This document shows, in pieces, positions 27,564-36,642 of a DNA stretch of 64,000 nt. Below the pieces are notes generated by a model, which saw nothing but the letters and a program-made list of their open reading frames with translations, was not told the origin of the DNA and did not search any database. Source of the stretch: Planctomycetota bacterium (GTDB lineage Bacteria; Planctomycetota; Phycisphaerae; Phycisphaerales; UBA5793); NCBI GenBank assembly GCA_013112555.1, contig JABFGK010000001.1:248001-312000 (forward strand), in the 5' to 3' direction. Numbering within the stretch: the first letter of the stretch is position 1; the number at the start of each line of letters is the position of its first letter. Both the position numbers and the translations under genes were made by a program.

Positions 27564-27649
27564 AGAGGTGGGGGGGCGGAGAAGGCTGTGGGGGGTGTGC
27601 GACTCGCCCGCCGACAGCCTGCGATCGACTCAGCCGACCCGAGCACTCA

Positions 27650-28609
27650 TCACTCGCCCAGGATCACCTTGATCCGATCCAGGACGTCTTTATCCAACTC
27701 GACGCCGGCCGCTTTGACATTCTCTGCCAACTGCTCCGGGCGCGTGGCCCCGACGATGCAACTGCTCAGTTCCGGGCGCCTGAGACACCAGGCCAGTGCC
27801 AACTGCGACACTCGAATCCTCATGCCGTCTGCCAGTTTCGACAACCGGCCGACGATCTCCAGATTCTCGGCCGTCAGCACTTTCTCCATCCATTGCCCCA
27901 GATTCCCATCCGCCGCGCGCGACCCGGTCGGGGGCTGATGTGCCGGGGCGTACTTCCCGGTCAACACCCCCTGGCTCAGCGGGCTGTATGCCACGACGCC
28001 CAGCCCGAGTTGTCGGCATGTCGGCAGGACCTCGGCCTCTGACTGACGCTGGAGCATGTTGTACTGCGGCTGGTTTGATCGCGGGCGATGCCAGTCGTGC
28101 TCGTTGCAGATTTCGACCGCCTGCCGAATCTGGTCGGCCGACCACTGGCTGACCCCCCAGTACAGCACCTTGCCCTGCACCACGAGGTCATTCATGGCCC
28201 GGCAGGTTTCGACCAGCGGTGTGTTCTCATCAAAACGATGGCACTGGTACAGGTCGATGTAGTCCGTCTGCAACTGCGCCAGCGAGCGATGACATTGTTC
28301 GAAAACGTGCTTCCGCGACAATCCCCGATCATTGACCCCTTCGAACGGGTGGTTGCCGTATGGGAAGTAGACCTTTGTGGCCAGCACATAGGTGTCCCGG
28401 CGAAAGCCCTGGAGGCTGGTTGCCAGAATCCGTTCCGTCTCGCCGTTGCCGTAGACGTTGGCTGTATCAAAGAAGTTGATTCCGCTCTCATAGGCTGTCC
28501 GGACCAGTTCGTCCGAGGTCGATTGGCTGACGCGTTTCATCGTCAGCCAACTGCCATAGCCGACCACTGAGACCTGTAATCCGCAATTCCCCAGGCGACG
28601 ATACTGCAT
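27650..28609 (-). CDS. Aldo/keto reductase
   Basis: The start at 28609 (MQYRRLGNCGLQVSVVGYGSW) gives 319 residues, the usual size. Visible features are NFFDTANVYGNGETERIL (catalytic Asp/Tyr region), the catalytic Lys in ATKVYFPYG, TDYIDLYQCHRFD (His) and GVSQWS. The closest resemblance is to the YajO/potassium-channel beta-subunit branch (AKR7/KCAB type). It reduces carbonyls with NADPH; the physiological substrate is unknown. The open frame extends ten codons upstream. Confidence 0.88.
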   Translation of the reverse strand: MQYRRLGNCGLQVSVVGYGSWLTMKRVSQSTSDELVRTAYESGINFFDTANVYGNGETERILATSLQGFRRDTYVLATKVYFPYGNHPFEGVNDRGLSRKHVFEQCHRSLAQLQTDYIDLYQCHRFDENTPLVETCRAMNDLVVQGKVLYWGVSQWSADQIRQAVEICNEHDWHRPRSNQPQYNMLQRQSEAEVLPTCRQLGLGVVAYSPLSQGVLTGKYAPAHQPPTGSRAADGNLGQWMEKVLTAENLEIVGRLSKLADGMRIRVSQLALAWCLRRPELSSCIVGATRPEQLAENVKAAGVELDKDVLDRIKVILGE

Positions 28610-28755
28610 GGCGCTCGATCTTCCTATTGCTGAATACACCGTTTGGTTTCAATCGTAGGCCGGCACAGCGTCGCGTCTTGGTTTCCGACGTGCTGCGTCC
28701 GTGAGGGAGCGGGCTCCAGCGCCGTGTACCGGCCCTTCTACTCATCATTGACCAC

Positions 28756-28799
28756 AAAAAAAGGAAGTGCCGCACTTGTTGAACAAGTACGGCACTTCC
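28756..28799 (-). terminator. Strong intrinsic terminator for the PEP-CTERM gene
   Basis: A 10-bp stem, a single mismatch and a further pairing step close a 5-base loop (28763-28799). On the minus strand it is followed by seven T (28756-28762). It lies downstream of the gene ending at 28949. Confidence 0.85.
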
Positions 28800-28948
28800 A
28801 AAGTCTATGAACTCAATCCGAAACCCTGTCGCAGCCCGTCTCAGCCGCTGATCATGGAAGGGACGCCTGTTCGCACCGGTTCAGCAGGCTGACCCCGCAA
28901 CAGAGGAGTCCGGATTGTGGAGCAATCATGTCGCGCGTCGTGCGTCAC

Positions 28949-29653
28949 TCATCGACGACGACGGAAGCCGCCGATCGCCAGGCCGGCACCCAGCAGCACC
29001 AACGCGCCGGGAGTCGGGACATTAGCCTCGCCCGGCGTGTCATCGCCATCAGTCGGATCAAACTGGCCGATGTTCCAGTCGCCGGTCCCGTTCGGATACC
29101 GGTAGATGTGGCCGGGAACGTAAGAGCCATCGGGACCGATTGTGTTGTCACCGTAGTACTGATCGCCACTGCCTGGGGTCTCAACAAACGCGATCGAGTC
29201 GACCCATGCGTCCCACGGGGTGACATCCAGCACGCCGTCATCATCAGTATCCAAGTCCATGTCCTTTGTGCCGGTGAAGTTCCTCAGCAGGACATGGGTG
29301 ACGTTGTCGCTGTTCTCGAAATTCAGCTCATTGTCAGGAACCAGCAAATCTGCCGGAGCACCAAACGGATCGTCCTCCTCGGCTGTAAGGAAGTATCCAT
29401 CGGCTGCTATGGCATAGCCGGTCAGTTCAAGCACTGACTCAACCCAACCTGACCCACCGCTGCCGTCTCCGATGACGATGTACCACAGGCCGTCAAGCGA
29501 CTCGCCCGCGTTTCCGGCCAGCTCAAAGTATTCGTCGACGTCGGACCCGCTTTGGTCGATCCGAATCTCGTTGAGCATCACATCGGCACTCGCAACGGCG
29601 CTGAACATGAACGCTGCCGCAAATCCCAACCCTGTCAGTGCATTCCTTCTCAT
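28949..29653 (-). CDS. Secreted protein with PEP-CTERM-type sorting tail
   Basis: The 234-residue protein has a signal peptide (MRRNALTGLGFAAAFMFSAVASA), a lamin-tail-like beta domain starting VMLNEIRIDQSGSDVDEYFE, an acidic region (DLDTDDDGVLD), and the tail PTPGALVLLGAGLAIGGFRRRR. The tail is the tripartite exosortase signal: short motif (PTP in place of PEP), hydrophobic helix, Arg cluster. It should be exported, processed and displayed at the surface. No exosortase gene is in the window. Confidence 0.85.
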   Translation of the reverse strand: MRRNALTGLGFAAAFMFSAVASADVMLNEIRIDQSGSDVDEYFELAGNAGESLDGLWYIVIGDGSGGSGWVESVLELTGYAIAADGYFLTAEEDDPFGAPADLLVPDNELNFENSDNVTHVLLRNFTGTKDMDLDTDDDGVLDVTPWDAWVDSIAFVETPGSGDQYYGDNTIGPDGSYVPGHIYRYPNGTGDWNIGQFDPTDGDDTPGEANVPTPGALVLLGAGLAIGGFRRRR

Positions 29654-29988
29654 CCGATCCTCCGTCCTTCTACGTTCTCAGATCTCACTTCATCAACCAC
29701 GCGTATCTGAGTAGATCTCGATGTATTTCGTCATTATTCAAATCAAACACGACGCTCACCGACGGCCACAATGCAACCGCATCCATGCCGCTCTTGGTGA
29801 GGTACAACGCTTCCATCATGTACAGGCTATCAGGCCCCTCCGAACGGACCGATCGCCGAGAATCAACCTACTGTAGCCAACTGGCATCTGTTGGCAACCG
29901 TACAATTGCCAAGATTGACCGAAACATTCTGCAAACAGATGGCTTACAGCATGCCCGGCCTTTGCCCTGATGCCCGGTTCTACCCAGT
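29654..29988. promoter_or_regulatory. Intergenic region with a perfect inverted repeat upstream of aat
   Basis: 335 bases between divergent genes (PEP-CTERM and aat). The 7-bp arms at 29891-29897 and 29906-29912 (ttggcaa, 8-base spacer, ttgccaa) form a perfect inverted repeat of operator type about 77 bases before the aat start. No gene is supported here. Confidence 0.4.
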
Positions 29989-30654
29989 ATGACACACCCG
30001 CCTCCCAAACCAGATCGCAGTGCCAACCCGCTCGAACCGCACAACCTTCTGCGGGCCTACAGCCTCGGTGCGTTTATGATGGCTGACCCCGATACCGGCT
30101 CCCACAACTTCTACTGCTGTGACCCCCGGGCCGTCCTGCCGTTCCATGCGTTTCACTGCCCCCGCTCATTGCGCAAACTGATTCGTCGCAAACACTTTCA
30201 AATCAGGTCGAATACGGCATTTTCCCAGGTCATGCGACACTGCTCACGCCCGCGCCGGGCGGATGACCAGCCCTGGATCAGCCCGCAGATGATTGCTGCC
30301 TACTCCACGCTCCACGATCTCGGCTTTGCCCATTCGATCGAGGCCTATCTCGGGGACACGCTCGTGGGGGGGATCTACGGCGTGTCCATCCATGCTGCCT
30401 TCTTTGCCGAGTCCATGTTCTGTCTGCCTCAGCGTGGCGGGTCCAATGCCTCCAAAGTGTGTCTGGCTGCCCTCGTCTCCCATCTGCGCAACCGGCACTA
30501 CCTGCTCCTGGATGTCCAACTGGCGAACCCGCATACCGAGCAGTTCGGCGTCGTCAACATCAGCCATGCCGACTTCACCCAGCAACTCCAAAACGCGCTG
30601 GCAGCCACCAACGTCTGCTGGTATCCGTTCCCCTCCGACGAGCCGCGACCGTGA
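29989..30654 (+). CDS. aat: Leucyl/phenylalanyl-tRNA-protein transferase
   Basis: Aat adds Leu or Phe to N-terminal Arg/Lys of proteins, marking them for ClpS/ClpAP. The 221 residues include NLLRAYSLGAFMMAD, FHCPRSLRK (tRNA-binding), FAHSIEAYLGDTLVGGIYGVSIHAAFFAESMF (the GG-Y-G and FF-ESMF signature) and LLDVQLANPHTEQFGVV. Length is normal. Two clpP genes lie about 4 kb away on the opposite strand, fitting an N-degron theme. Confidence 0.95.
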   Translation: MTHPPPKPDRSANPLEPHNLLRAYSLGAFMMADPDTGSHNFYCCDPRAVLPFHAFHCPRSLRKLIRRKHFQIRSNTAFSQVMRHCSRPRRADDQPWISPQMIAAYSTLHDLGFAHSIEAYLGDTLVGGIYGVSIHAAFFAESMFCLPQRGGSNASKVCLAALVSHLRNRHYLLLDVQLANPHTEQFGVVNISHADFTQQLQNALAATNVCWYPFPSDEPRP

Positions 30655-30766
30655 TGGACCGGGCTTCTCTCATTGTGCTTCACCCATACCCGCTTGCTGA
30701 GACGCGCGGCTCATATGGATAAGCGACTTCTGTGAGAGAGCGGCCTTGCGATCACCCCGCGTTTCA

Positions 30767-31669
30767 TCATTCGTACCCCAACTCGCGCAGCATCCCTCCG
30801 GCTGCCTCCTCGAACCGCCGTCGGGCCCGTTCGTCAAACATCTCCCTCCAATCGCCCACCACACCCTTGCGGAAATGTGAGCCGGTGTCTTCCTGGCCCG
30901 GCTGCCTGCCCCCGCTCAGGCGCGAAAATGATCCGGCTGCCACGCACTGTGTGACATCATCGTCACCGGCAGCCAGCCCGAGGAAGTCGAGCAGCCCTTT
31001 CACCACGACGCTGGGCTCGGTCTGCAGTGCTTCGTACCGCACTTCATGGATTCGATCCGGGTGCATCTGAGCAAACTCCTGTGCTATTCGGATGTACCGC
31101 ACCCAATGGTGCTCGCCGAAGTAGGCTGCGTAGTCGGCAAACGTCGGGAACTGCTGCCGAAACTGGGCAGACCCTCGCGTCACATTGTGATGCCATCCTG
31201 ACACAGCCCCGTCGCGCCCATCCCGGATGACATGGACAAACTTCGCCTGTGGGAAGACGTCCATCAGGAGGGGCATACTCAGGACATGCTCGGGCGTCTT
31301 TTCCCCGATATGGGTCAGATGTGCGAGCCGGTCGCCGGCCCACTTGGCAAACACGACACACAATGCCGACCGGCCGACTGACAGGAAGTCCTCTTTTTCG
31401 AGGGTCGTGCTGATCGTGTCTCCCGATGCACCGCGGACCTTGTGGCCGGTGTTGAACTGCTCCATCATCTTCCCGATCGGGGCCAGCACGAGCTTGATGA
31501 ACCGCCCTTCCCCCCAGCAGCCGGCCGATTCATGGCCGTTGAGCAACTCCTGTGCCCAGGTCGTCCCCGACTTCTGGCACCCGACGACGAAGAAGATCTT
31601 TTTGGCCATCACCTGTGCCACCACTTCGTGTGACGTTGTCTTCACTGCCCCGGCACATACGGTCATCAT
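30767..31669 (-). CDS. Sulfotransferase
   Basis: A GGAGG ribosome site nine bases before an ATG supports the start at 31669, giving 300 residues. The PAPS 5'-phosphosulfate loop is QKSGTTWAQ (about 32-40), the 3'-phosphate site is FVHVIRDGRDGAVSGW (Arg and Ser), and RIHEVRYEALQTEPS follows, as in Golgi-type and bacterial sulfotransferases. It moves sulfate from PAPS to an unknown acceptor. The cysC gene about 5 kb away could supply PAPS. An alternative start is 31609. The upstream open frame is a repeat-like region (31730-31810). Confidence 0.85.
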   Translation of the reverse strand: MMTVCAGAVKTTSHEVVAQVMAKKIFFVVGCQKSGTTWAQELLNGHESAGCWGEGRFIKLVLAPIGKMMEQFNTGHKVRGASGDTISTTLEKEDFLSVGRSALCVVFAKWAGDRLAHLTHIGEKTPEHVLSMPLLMDVFPQAKFVHVIRDGRDGAVSGWHHNVTRGSAQFRQQFPTFADYAAYFGEHHWVRYIRIAQEFAQMHPDRIHEVRYEALQTEPSVVVKGLLDFLGLAAGDDDVTQCVAAGSFSRLSGGRQPGQEDTGSHFRKGVVGDWREMFDERARRRFEEAAGGMLRELGYE

Positions 31670-31734
31670 CGATTCGAACCTCCGGTTCACGGGTGGCACG
31701 AGTACAGTCAGGGGACCCGTGTCCTCTGCCCCGT

Positions 31735-31800
31735 TGCGAGTGGCGTTCGTCCCCTCTCTCCCCCCAGCGCGAGAGTGGCCGGGGGTGAGGGCCTCATCCT
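31735..31800. repeat. Palindromic CCCTC/GAGGG-type repeat upstream of the sulfotransferase
   Basis: Between about 31755 and 31795 the sequence holds paired arms of the kind ccctct...gagagt and ccccc...ggggg. It resembles the dispersed GC-rich repeats elsewhere in the window and is not part of a gene. Confidence 0.4.
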
Positions 31801-31941
31801 GCTGCCGGAAGCGTATCCCACCGGCAAACACCCTGCTTCCACGCCCGTTCTCTTCCCTTTGCCATCCCCACGCGTCAATAATCTCATCATCAGCATTTCG
31901 TCCAACTTCCCTGTACTGATTACCACAGGAATCTCAATCTC

Positions 31942-33921
31942 ATGACTCCCCCCCTCACCCTCGTCGAGAAGATTGCCACTCAATACGCAGTGGGACTGAA
32001 CGCCGGCTCCGAGTTCGCCCGCCAGGGATCGATCGTCACCATTCGGCCGAAGCACATCATGACCCACGACAACACGTCGGCCGTCATGTCCAAGTTCAAG
32101 TCCATCGGTGCTGCCCGGGTGCACGATCCATCGCAACCGGTCTTTGCGATCGACCACGACATCCAGAACACGACGCCGGAGAACCTCGGCAAGTACGCCC
32201 GGATCGCACAGTTTGCACGCCAACAGGGCATCGACTTCTACCCGGCCGGCACCGGCATCAGCCACCAGGTCATGGTCGAGTACGGCTACGTCACCCCCGG
32301 GTCCATGTGCGTCGGCAGTGACTCGCATTCGAACATCTACGGGGCGCTCAATGCCCTGGGGACGCCGGTGGTCCGTACCGATGCTGCCTGCATCTGGGCC
32401 GTCGGCACCACCTGGTGGAAAGTCCCGCCGGTCGCACGTGTCACTCTGACCGGTTCCCTCCAGCCCGGTGTTGTCGGCAAGGATGTCATCATCACGCTGT
32501 GCGGCCTGTTCAATAACGACGAAGTGCTCAACATGGCCGTTGAGTTCACCGGCCCGGGACTGGCATCGCTCACGATGGACCAGCGACTCAGCATTGCGAA
32601 CATGACGACGGAGTGGGGGGCACTGGTCGGCCTGTTCCCGTTTGATGACGTCCTGCGTGATTTCCTGTACGACCGTGCCGACGTCTTTGCCAAACGGGGC
32701 GATGATCCAGCGAAGTACTCGCGTGCCGACGTCGACGCTTGGTACGAGAGCCGAGTCGAAGCCGATGCTGATGCTCGGTATGCGCTTGATTTGACGCTTG
32801 ATCTGTCCACGGTGATCCCACATGTCTCCGGGCCGGACCATGTGAAGGTCATGCATGCACTGCCCGAGATCGAAGCGAAACGGATTGCCGTCAATCGTGC
32901 GTACTTGCTCAGTTGCGTCAATGCCCGGACTGAAGACCTTGCGGATGCGGCTGCGGTATTGAAGGACAAGAAGGTGGCCGAGGGTGTGACCCTGTATGTT
33001 GCGGCCGCCTCGACGGAGGTGCTTGATCGTGCCGTTGCAGATGGGACATGGAAGACGCTTCTTGATGCCGGGGCCGTGCCACTGCCGCCCGGATGCGGGA
33101 CCTGCATCGGCCTGGGGCAAGGCACGCTTGAACCTGGCGAAGTGGGGATCAGTGCGACAAACCGGAACTTCAAGGGCCGCATGGGTTCTCGTGATGCCGA
33201 GGCCTATCTCGCCAGCCCGGCTGTTGTCGCTGCCTCTGCCGTAGCCGGCTACATCTGCGCACCGACCACCTTCGACAATACGAAACCGGCATATTCCATC
33301 GACACGCCTGCTGCTTCACGCGATGATGCGGCATCCACATCTGAAACCGAGATCCTTGAAGGATTCCCGTCGCAGGTGACCGGCCGGGCTCTGTGGCTGC
33401 CGGTCGATAATCTGAACACCGATGGCATCTACTCCGGCAAGATGACGTATCGCGACAACGTGACCCCCGAAGAGATGGCCGACGCTGCCATGGAAAACTA
33501 CGACCCGAACTTCAAGACTGTTTGCCGGCCCGGTGACATCGTCGTCAGCGGCAGCAACTTCGGCACCGGGTCCTCCCGTGAGCAGGCAGCGACCTGCCTT
33601 GCCCAACGCGGCATCCCTTGTGTCATCGCAGCATCATTCAGCGAGACCTATGCCCGCAACGCGTTCAACAACGGCTTCATCGTCCTCGAATGCGCTGCGC
33701 TTTCCGAGTACCTGCGCACGAAGTATGCTGCTGTGACTGACGCAGCAACGATTGCCGGGCCGAAGATCACGATTGACTATCAGCGCTCGACCATCACGTG
33801 TACCAATGAGAATGATGGTTCATCGCAATCCTTCACCTTCCCTCCCCTGAGCCCCACGGCACAGCAACTCGTCATCGCCGGCGGCGCCGAGAACCTAGCG
33901 CGCAAGCAACTGGATCAATAA
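31942..33921 (+). CDS. Homoaconitase-like aconitase-family dehydratase of the Lys4 (fungal) type
   Basis: 659 residues in one chain contain both the [4Fe-4S] domain (about 1-440) and the swivel domain (about 470-659). Fe-S cysteines: LSCVNARTED (about 326) and GCGTCIG (about 385, 388). Many blocks match yeast Lys4 from memory: TPVVRTDAACIWA, CGLFNNDEVLNMAVEFTG, SIANMTTEWGALVGLFP, SATNRNFKGRMGS, DNLNTDGIYSGKMTYRDNV and VSGSNFGTGSSREQAAT. Lys4 converts homocitrate to homoisocitrate in the alpha-aminoadipate lysine route. Bacterial homoaconitases usually come as two subunits. No other lysine-pathway gene is in the window, so citrate or isopropylmalate cannot be excluded as substrates. Confidence 0.85.
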   Translation: MTPPLTLVEKIATQYAVGLNAGSEFARQGSIVTIRPKHIMTHDNTSAVMSKFKSIGAARVHDPSQPVFAIDHDIQNTTPENLGKYARIAQFARQQGIDFYPAGTGISHQVMVEYGYVTPGSMCVGSDSHSNIYGALNALGTPVVRTDAACIWAVGTTWWKVPPVARVTLTGSLQPGVVGKDVIITLCGLFNNDEVLNMAVEFTGPGLASLTMDQRLSIANMTTEWGALVGLFPFDDVLRDFLYDRADVFAKRGDDPAKYSRADVDAWYESRVEADADARYALDLTLDLSTVIPHVSGPDHVKVMHALPEIEAKRIAVNRAYLLSCVNARTEDLADAAAVLKDKKVAEGVTLYVAAASTEVLDRAVADGTWKTLLDAGAVPLPPGCGTCIGLGQGTLEPGEVGISATNRNFKGRMGSRDAEAYLASPAVVAASAVAGYICAPTTFDNTKPAYSIDTPAASRDDAASTSETEILEGFPSQVTGRALWLPVDNLNTDGIYSGKMTYRDNVTPEEMADAAMENYDPNFKTVCRPGDIVVSGSNFGTGSSREQAATCLAQRGIPCVIAASFSETYARNAFNNGFIVLECAALSEYLRTKYAAVTDAATIAGPKITIDYQRSTITCTNENDGSSQSFTFPPLSPTAQQLVIAGGAENLARKQLDQ

Positions 33922-33931
33922 CGCGATACGT

Positions 33932-33958
33932 GAGCCCCCGGCTCCGCCGGGTGGGGGG
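33932..33958. repeat. Short GC-rich palindromic repeat
   Basis: gagcccccggctccgccggg followed by a G-run resembles the repeated unit at 8681-8755. It lies 10 bases past the homoaconitase stop and may act as its terminator. Confidence 0.45.
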
Positions 33959-34026
33959 CGGACGATGCGACTCCCGGTACGTCAATCTCCCGATCGGCAC
34001 CACGGATCACCCCGATACACAAACAA

Positions 34027-34062
34027 CCGGACAGTTCCGCCACCTCCGACGGAACTGCCCGG
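34027..34062. terminator. Hairpin downstream of the first clpP
   Basis: A 13-bp stem with one mismatch, 34027-34039 with 34050-34062, between the homoaconitase stop and the clpP stop (34098). The T-run is poor on both strands. Confidence 0.55.
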
Positions 34063-34097
34063 TCCTGATTCGTGCATTTACGATTCGTCCCTGACGC

Positions 34098-34721
34098 TTA
34101 GTCTTCGACGGCACCGGTATGGCCGAGCACGGCGACGTGCTCCAGCACCTTGTCCACCAGGCCGTATTCGATCGCCTCATCACTGCTGAGCCATTTATTG
34201 CGATCGCAGTCCGCTTCGATCGATTCATACGACTTGCCGGTAAACGCCGACAGTCGGCGGTACAACAACTCACGCAATCGCAGCATCTCTTTGGCTTCGA
34301 TTTCGAGGTCGGTTGCCTGGCCTTCCATGATGCCGCCGATCAACGGCTGGTGCAGCAGGATCCGTGAACTGGGAAGACAGAACCGTTTGCCGTGCGTCCC
34401 GCCTGCCAACAGGACTGCGCCCATCGACGCGGCCTGTCCGATGCAGTAGGTGGCTACATCGCAGGGGATGAACGTCATCGTGTCCAGTATGCCGAGGCCG
34501 GCCGTTACTGACCCGCCGGGCGAGTTGATGTACACGTGAATGTCCGACTTGGCATCCTCATTGGCGAGGAACAGCAACTGGGCAATTACGAGGTTCGAGG
34601 TGTCATCGTCGATCCCGCCGCCGATGAAAATGATGCGGTCCTTGAGCAGGCGCGAATAGATGTCATATGCCCGCTCGCCGCGACCCGATTGTTCAATAAC
34701 CATCGGAATCAGGTTACTCAT
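34098..34721 (-). CDS. clpP: ATP-dependent Clp protease proteolytic subunit, Asn at the catalytic Asp position
   Basis: The 207-residue ClpP has the serine nucleophile Ser99 in GQAASMGA and His124 in LLHQPL, plus [12 protein letters not shown] and the C-terminal [12 protein letters not shown]. The third triad position reads Asn175 (CDRNKWLSS) where E. coli and Bacillus have Asp (ERDRFL, DRDNFM). The same Asp-to-Asn change is known in Listeria ClpP1, which works mainly with ClpP2. ClpP tetradecamers cut peptides fed by ClpX, ClpA or ClpC. It is immediately downstream (74 bases) of a second clpP, so the two are likely cotranscribed and may form a mixed ring. Confidence 0.93.
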   Translation of the reverse strand: MSNLIPMVIEQSGRGERAYDIYSRLLKDRIIFIGGGIDDDTSNLVIAQLLFLANEDAKSDIHVYINSPGGSVTAGLGILDTMTFIPCDVATYCIGQAASMGAVLLAGGTHGKRFCLPSSRILLHQPLIGGIMEGQATDLEIEAKEMLRLRELLYRRLSAFTGKSYESIEADCDRNKWLSSDEAIEYGLVDKVLEHVAVLGHTGAVED

Positions 34722-34795
34722 GGTATCAATCTCACATTCAGTCAGTTCATGTGTCTGGATATCAGCAACGCGTGTCGTCAGGCTTCGAGTCTGCG

Positions 34796-35503
34796 TTACG
34801 ACTCGACCTTTTCCTTGATCGCATCAAACGACAGGACCTCATCCACCAGCCCGTAGGCCTTGGCTTCCTCGGCCGTGAAGTACTTATCACGTTCCGAGTC
34901 GCGCAGCACCTCATCGGCGGTGTGATTGCTGTGGCTTGCCAGGATCTCGGCGAGCATCTGCTTGCTCTTGAGGATTTGCTCGGCCTGAATCCGAATGTCC
35001 TCGGCCTGCCCGCCGACCCCGCCCAGCGGCTGGTGAATCATCACCTTGGCATGCGGCAGCATGTAGCGCTTGCCCTTTGCGCCGGAGGCAAGAATGAGGG
35101 AGGCCCCGGAGTACGCACGCCCGATGCAGTAGGTGGCCACATCTGCTGCGAGGAACTGCATCGTGTCGTACAGCGCGAGGGTGTCGTCCACGGTCCCGCC
35201 GTGGCTGTTCACATACAGGTTGATGTCCTGGCCCTTTTTCTGATTGTCCAGATAGAGCAACTGCATCATGACCCGAGCAGCGGAGGCATAGTTGATCTCC
35301 CCGATGAGGAAGACGACGCGGTTTTCGAGCAGCAACTCATCGATGGTCATTTCGCGAGTGCGCTGGTAATGCACGTTCTGATTCCGGGTTGGCCGGGGCT
35401 CAGACGCCAGTTCATCACTCAGACCTGCGAGTCGTAGATGTTCCAGATTCACTCCATCATCCCTTCGCGTGGCGGTTTTCTGATCTGTAACTGTATCAAT
35501 CAC
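34796..35503 (-). CDS. Second Clp protease proteolytic subunit
   Basis: 235 residues, with a 50-residue N-terminal extension before the ClpP core ([19 protein letters not shown]). The triad is complete: Ser132 in GRAYSGAS, His157 in MIHQPL, Asp206 in SERDKYFT. The nucleophile loop is unusual (AYSGAS instead of AASMGA), and NSPGG is replaced by NSHGG at about 100-104. It resembles divergent paired ClpP subunits (ClpP2 or ClpR-like). The long N-terminus could be a propeptide. Upstream of the first clpP in the same transcription direction. Confidence 0.9.
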   Translation of the reverse strand: MIDTVTDQKTATRRDDGVNLEHLRLAGLSDELASEPRPTRNQNVHYQRTREMTIDELLLENRVVFLIGEINYASAARVMMQLLYLDNQKKGQDINLYVNSHGGTVDDTLALYDTMQFLAADVATYCIGRAYSGASLILASGAKGKRYMLPHAKVMIHQPLGGVGGQAEDIRIQAEQILKSKQMLAEILASHSNHTADEVLRDSERDKYFTAEEAKAYGLVDEVLSFDAIKEKVES

Positions 35504-35695
35504 AGCAACTTCCGTGCTGTACCCCCGTGCGGAAGCATGGGTTCAGACAGCCGGTACGCATCATGATATACCGATAACCAAGCAGGTCGGATCGGCAATC
35601 ACATCCCTGAACATGCAATCGGCTCAACCCCACCCCTGAATCAAGCCCACAGACCGCGATCCGTCGGCTTTCTTGACCGGTATGCCGTTTCGCAT

Positions 35696-36442
35696 TTAGA
35701 ACGGGAACGACAGCCCGGCATAGAAGAACACCGAGTCACGGCCCGGATTGTCATCCTGACCCCGGACTCTGGCATTTGACATGTGATGCCAGCGCACCCC
35801 GGTCATCAGACGTTCCGGCCCGTCGCCGAGAGCCAGGCTGAGCCCGGCCCCTGCCTGCGGGGTCAGGTTGTAGTTCGTCCCGCCGTAGGGCACCTCGGTG
35901 GAGGCCAGCAGCACGCCGGCCCCGGCATCGGCATACAGCGACCACCGCTCTTTGGACAGGAAGTGCCAGCGGAACAGCAGGTTCACATTGCCGGCCACGC
36001 CGTCACTCGAACCCGGTCGGCCATCCTGTTCATTCAGGTAGATGCCGGTGGCCTCGAAGTCGACGCTGAAGTCGTCGGCCAGGAAGTGCGAGGCAGCAAA
36101 GATGGCATGATACTGCTCGCCGTCACGACGCAGGTCGATGCCTGCCCCGCCATACACGGCCCATCGCCACGATCCCTTCGACCCGAACGCCGGGGGTGGG
36201 GCTGACTCCGTCGCCTCATCGACGATGTTTGCCTCGTCGGCCGGTTGTTCTGCAAGGTTCGGCTCGATCGATGGCAGCATTGGGAATGCTGATCGCACCG
36301 TGCCGAACGCACCCGAGGAGGATGTGCCGGGGTGTTCGGCACAGACCTGGTTGACGCCGACGCATGCGAGGATGCCCCAACACAGAATCGTCATTGCTGC
36401 CGGGCGCCCCGGCCCGAAAGCCCATCCACTACCTTGGTTCAT
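35696..36442 (-). CDS. PagL-like lipid A 3-O-deacylase / acyloxyacyl hydrolase family outer-membrane barrel
   Basis: The protein (248 residues from the ATG at 36442) has an N-terminal signal-like segment and a linker. An eight-stranded-barrel-like C-terminal half follows, ending VFFYAGLSFPF with a terminal Phe. The active-site motif RWHHMSNARV at about 217-226, then DDNPGRDSV, matches the H-x-S-N-A..NPG element of PagL, where His and Ser are catalytic. PagL removes a 3-O acyl chain from lipid A at the outer leaflet. Its presence implies a lipid A-containing outer membrane in this organism. A non-enzymatic barrel remains possible. Confidence 0.7.
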   Translation of the reverse strand: MNQGSGWAFGPGRPAAMTILCWGILACVGVNQVCAEHPGTSSSGAFGTVRSAFPMLPSIEPNLAEQPADEANIVDEATESAPPPAFGSKGSWRWAVYGGAGIDLRRDGEQYHAIFAASHFLADDFSVDFEATGIYLNEQDGRPGSSDGVAGNVNLLFRWHFLSKERWSLYADAGAGVLLASTEVPYGGTNYNLTPQAGAGLSLALGDGPERLMTGVRWHHMSNARVRGQDDNPGRDSVFFYAGLSFPF

Positions 36443-36572
36443 CAAAGCACACTCCACCTACAAAGACAGGATTCTTGCCACGTTCATTTATATGGATCAA
36501 AGTGGGCAGTGCCACTTCTGCATTCGTATATTCCAAAGCCCTCAGTCCATGTTCCTGCAACAAAACGAGATG

Positions 36573-36600
36573 AGGGCGAGTGACCATCATCACTCGCCCT
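36573..36600 (-). terminator. Intrinsic terminator for cysC
   Basis: An 11-bp perfect stem (36573-36583 with 36590-36600) around a 6-base loop. On the minus strand it is followed by TCTCGTTTTG. It lies 43 bases beyond the cysC stop. Confidence 0.75.
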
Positions 36601-36642
36601 CGCTCAATTGGCTCGTCCGTTGAGACAGGTCGTCTGTCGGCC

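Noticed and set aside
31708..33120. 470-codon minus-strand open frame opposite the homoaconitase
   Set aside because: It is antisense to a clearly conserved gene and has no recognisable domain.
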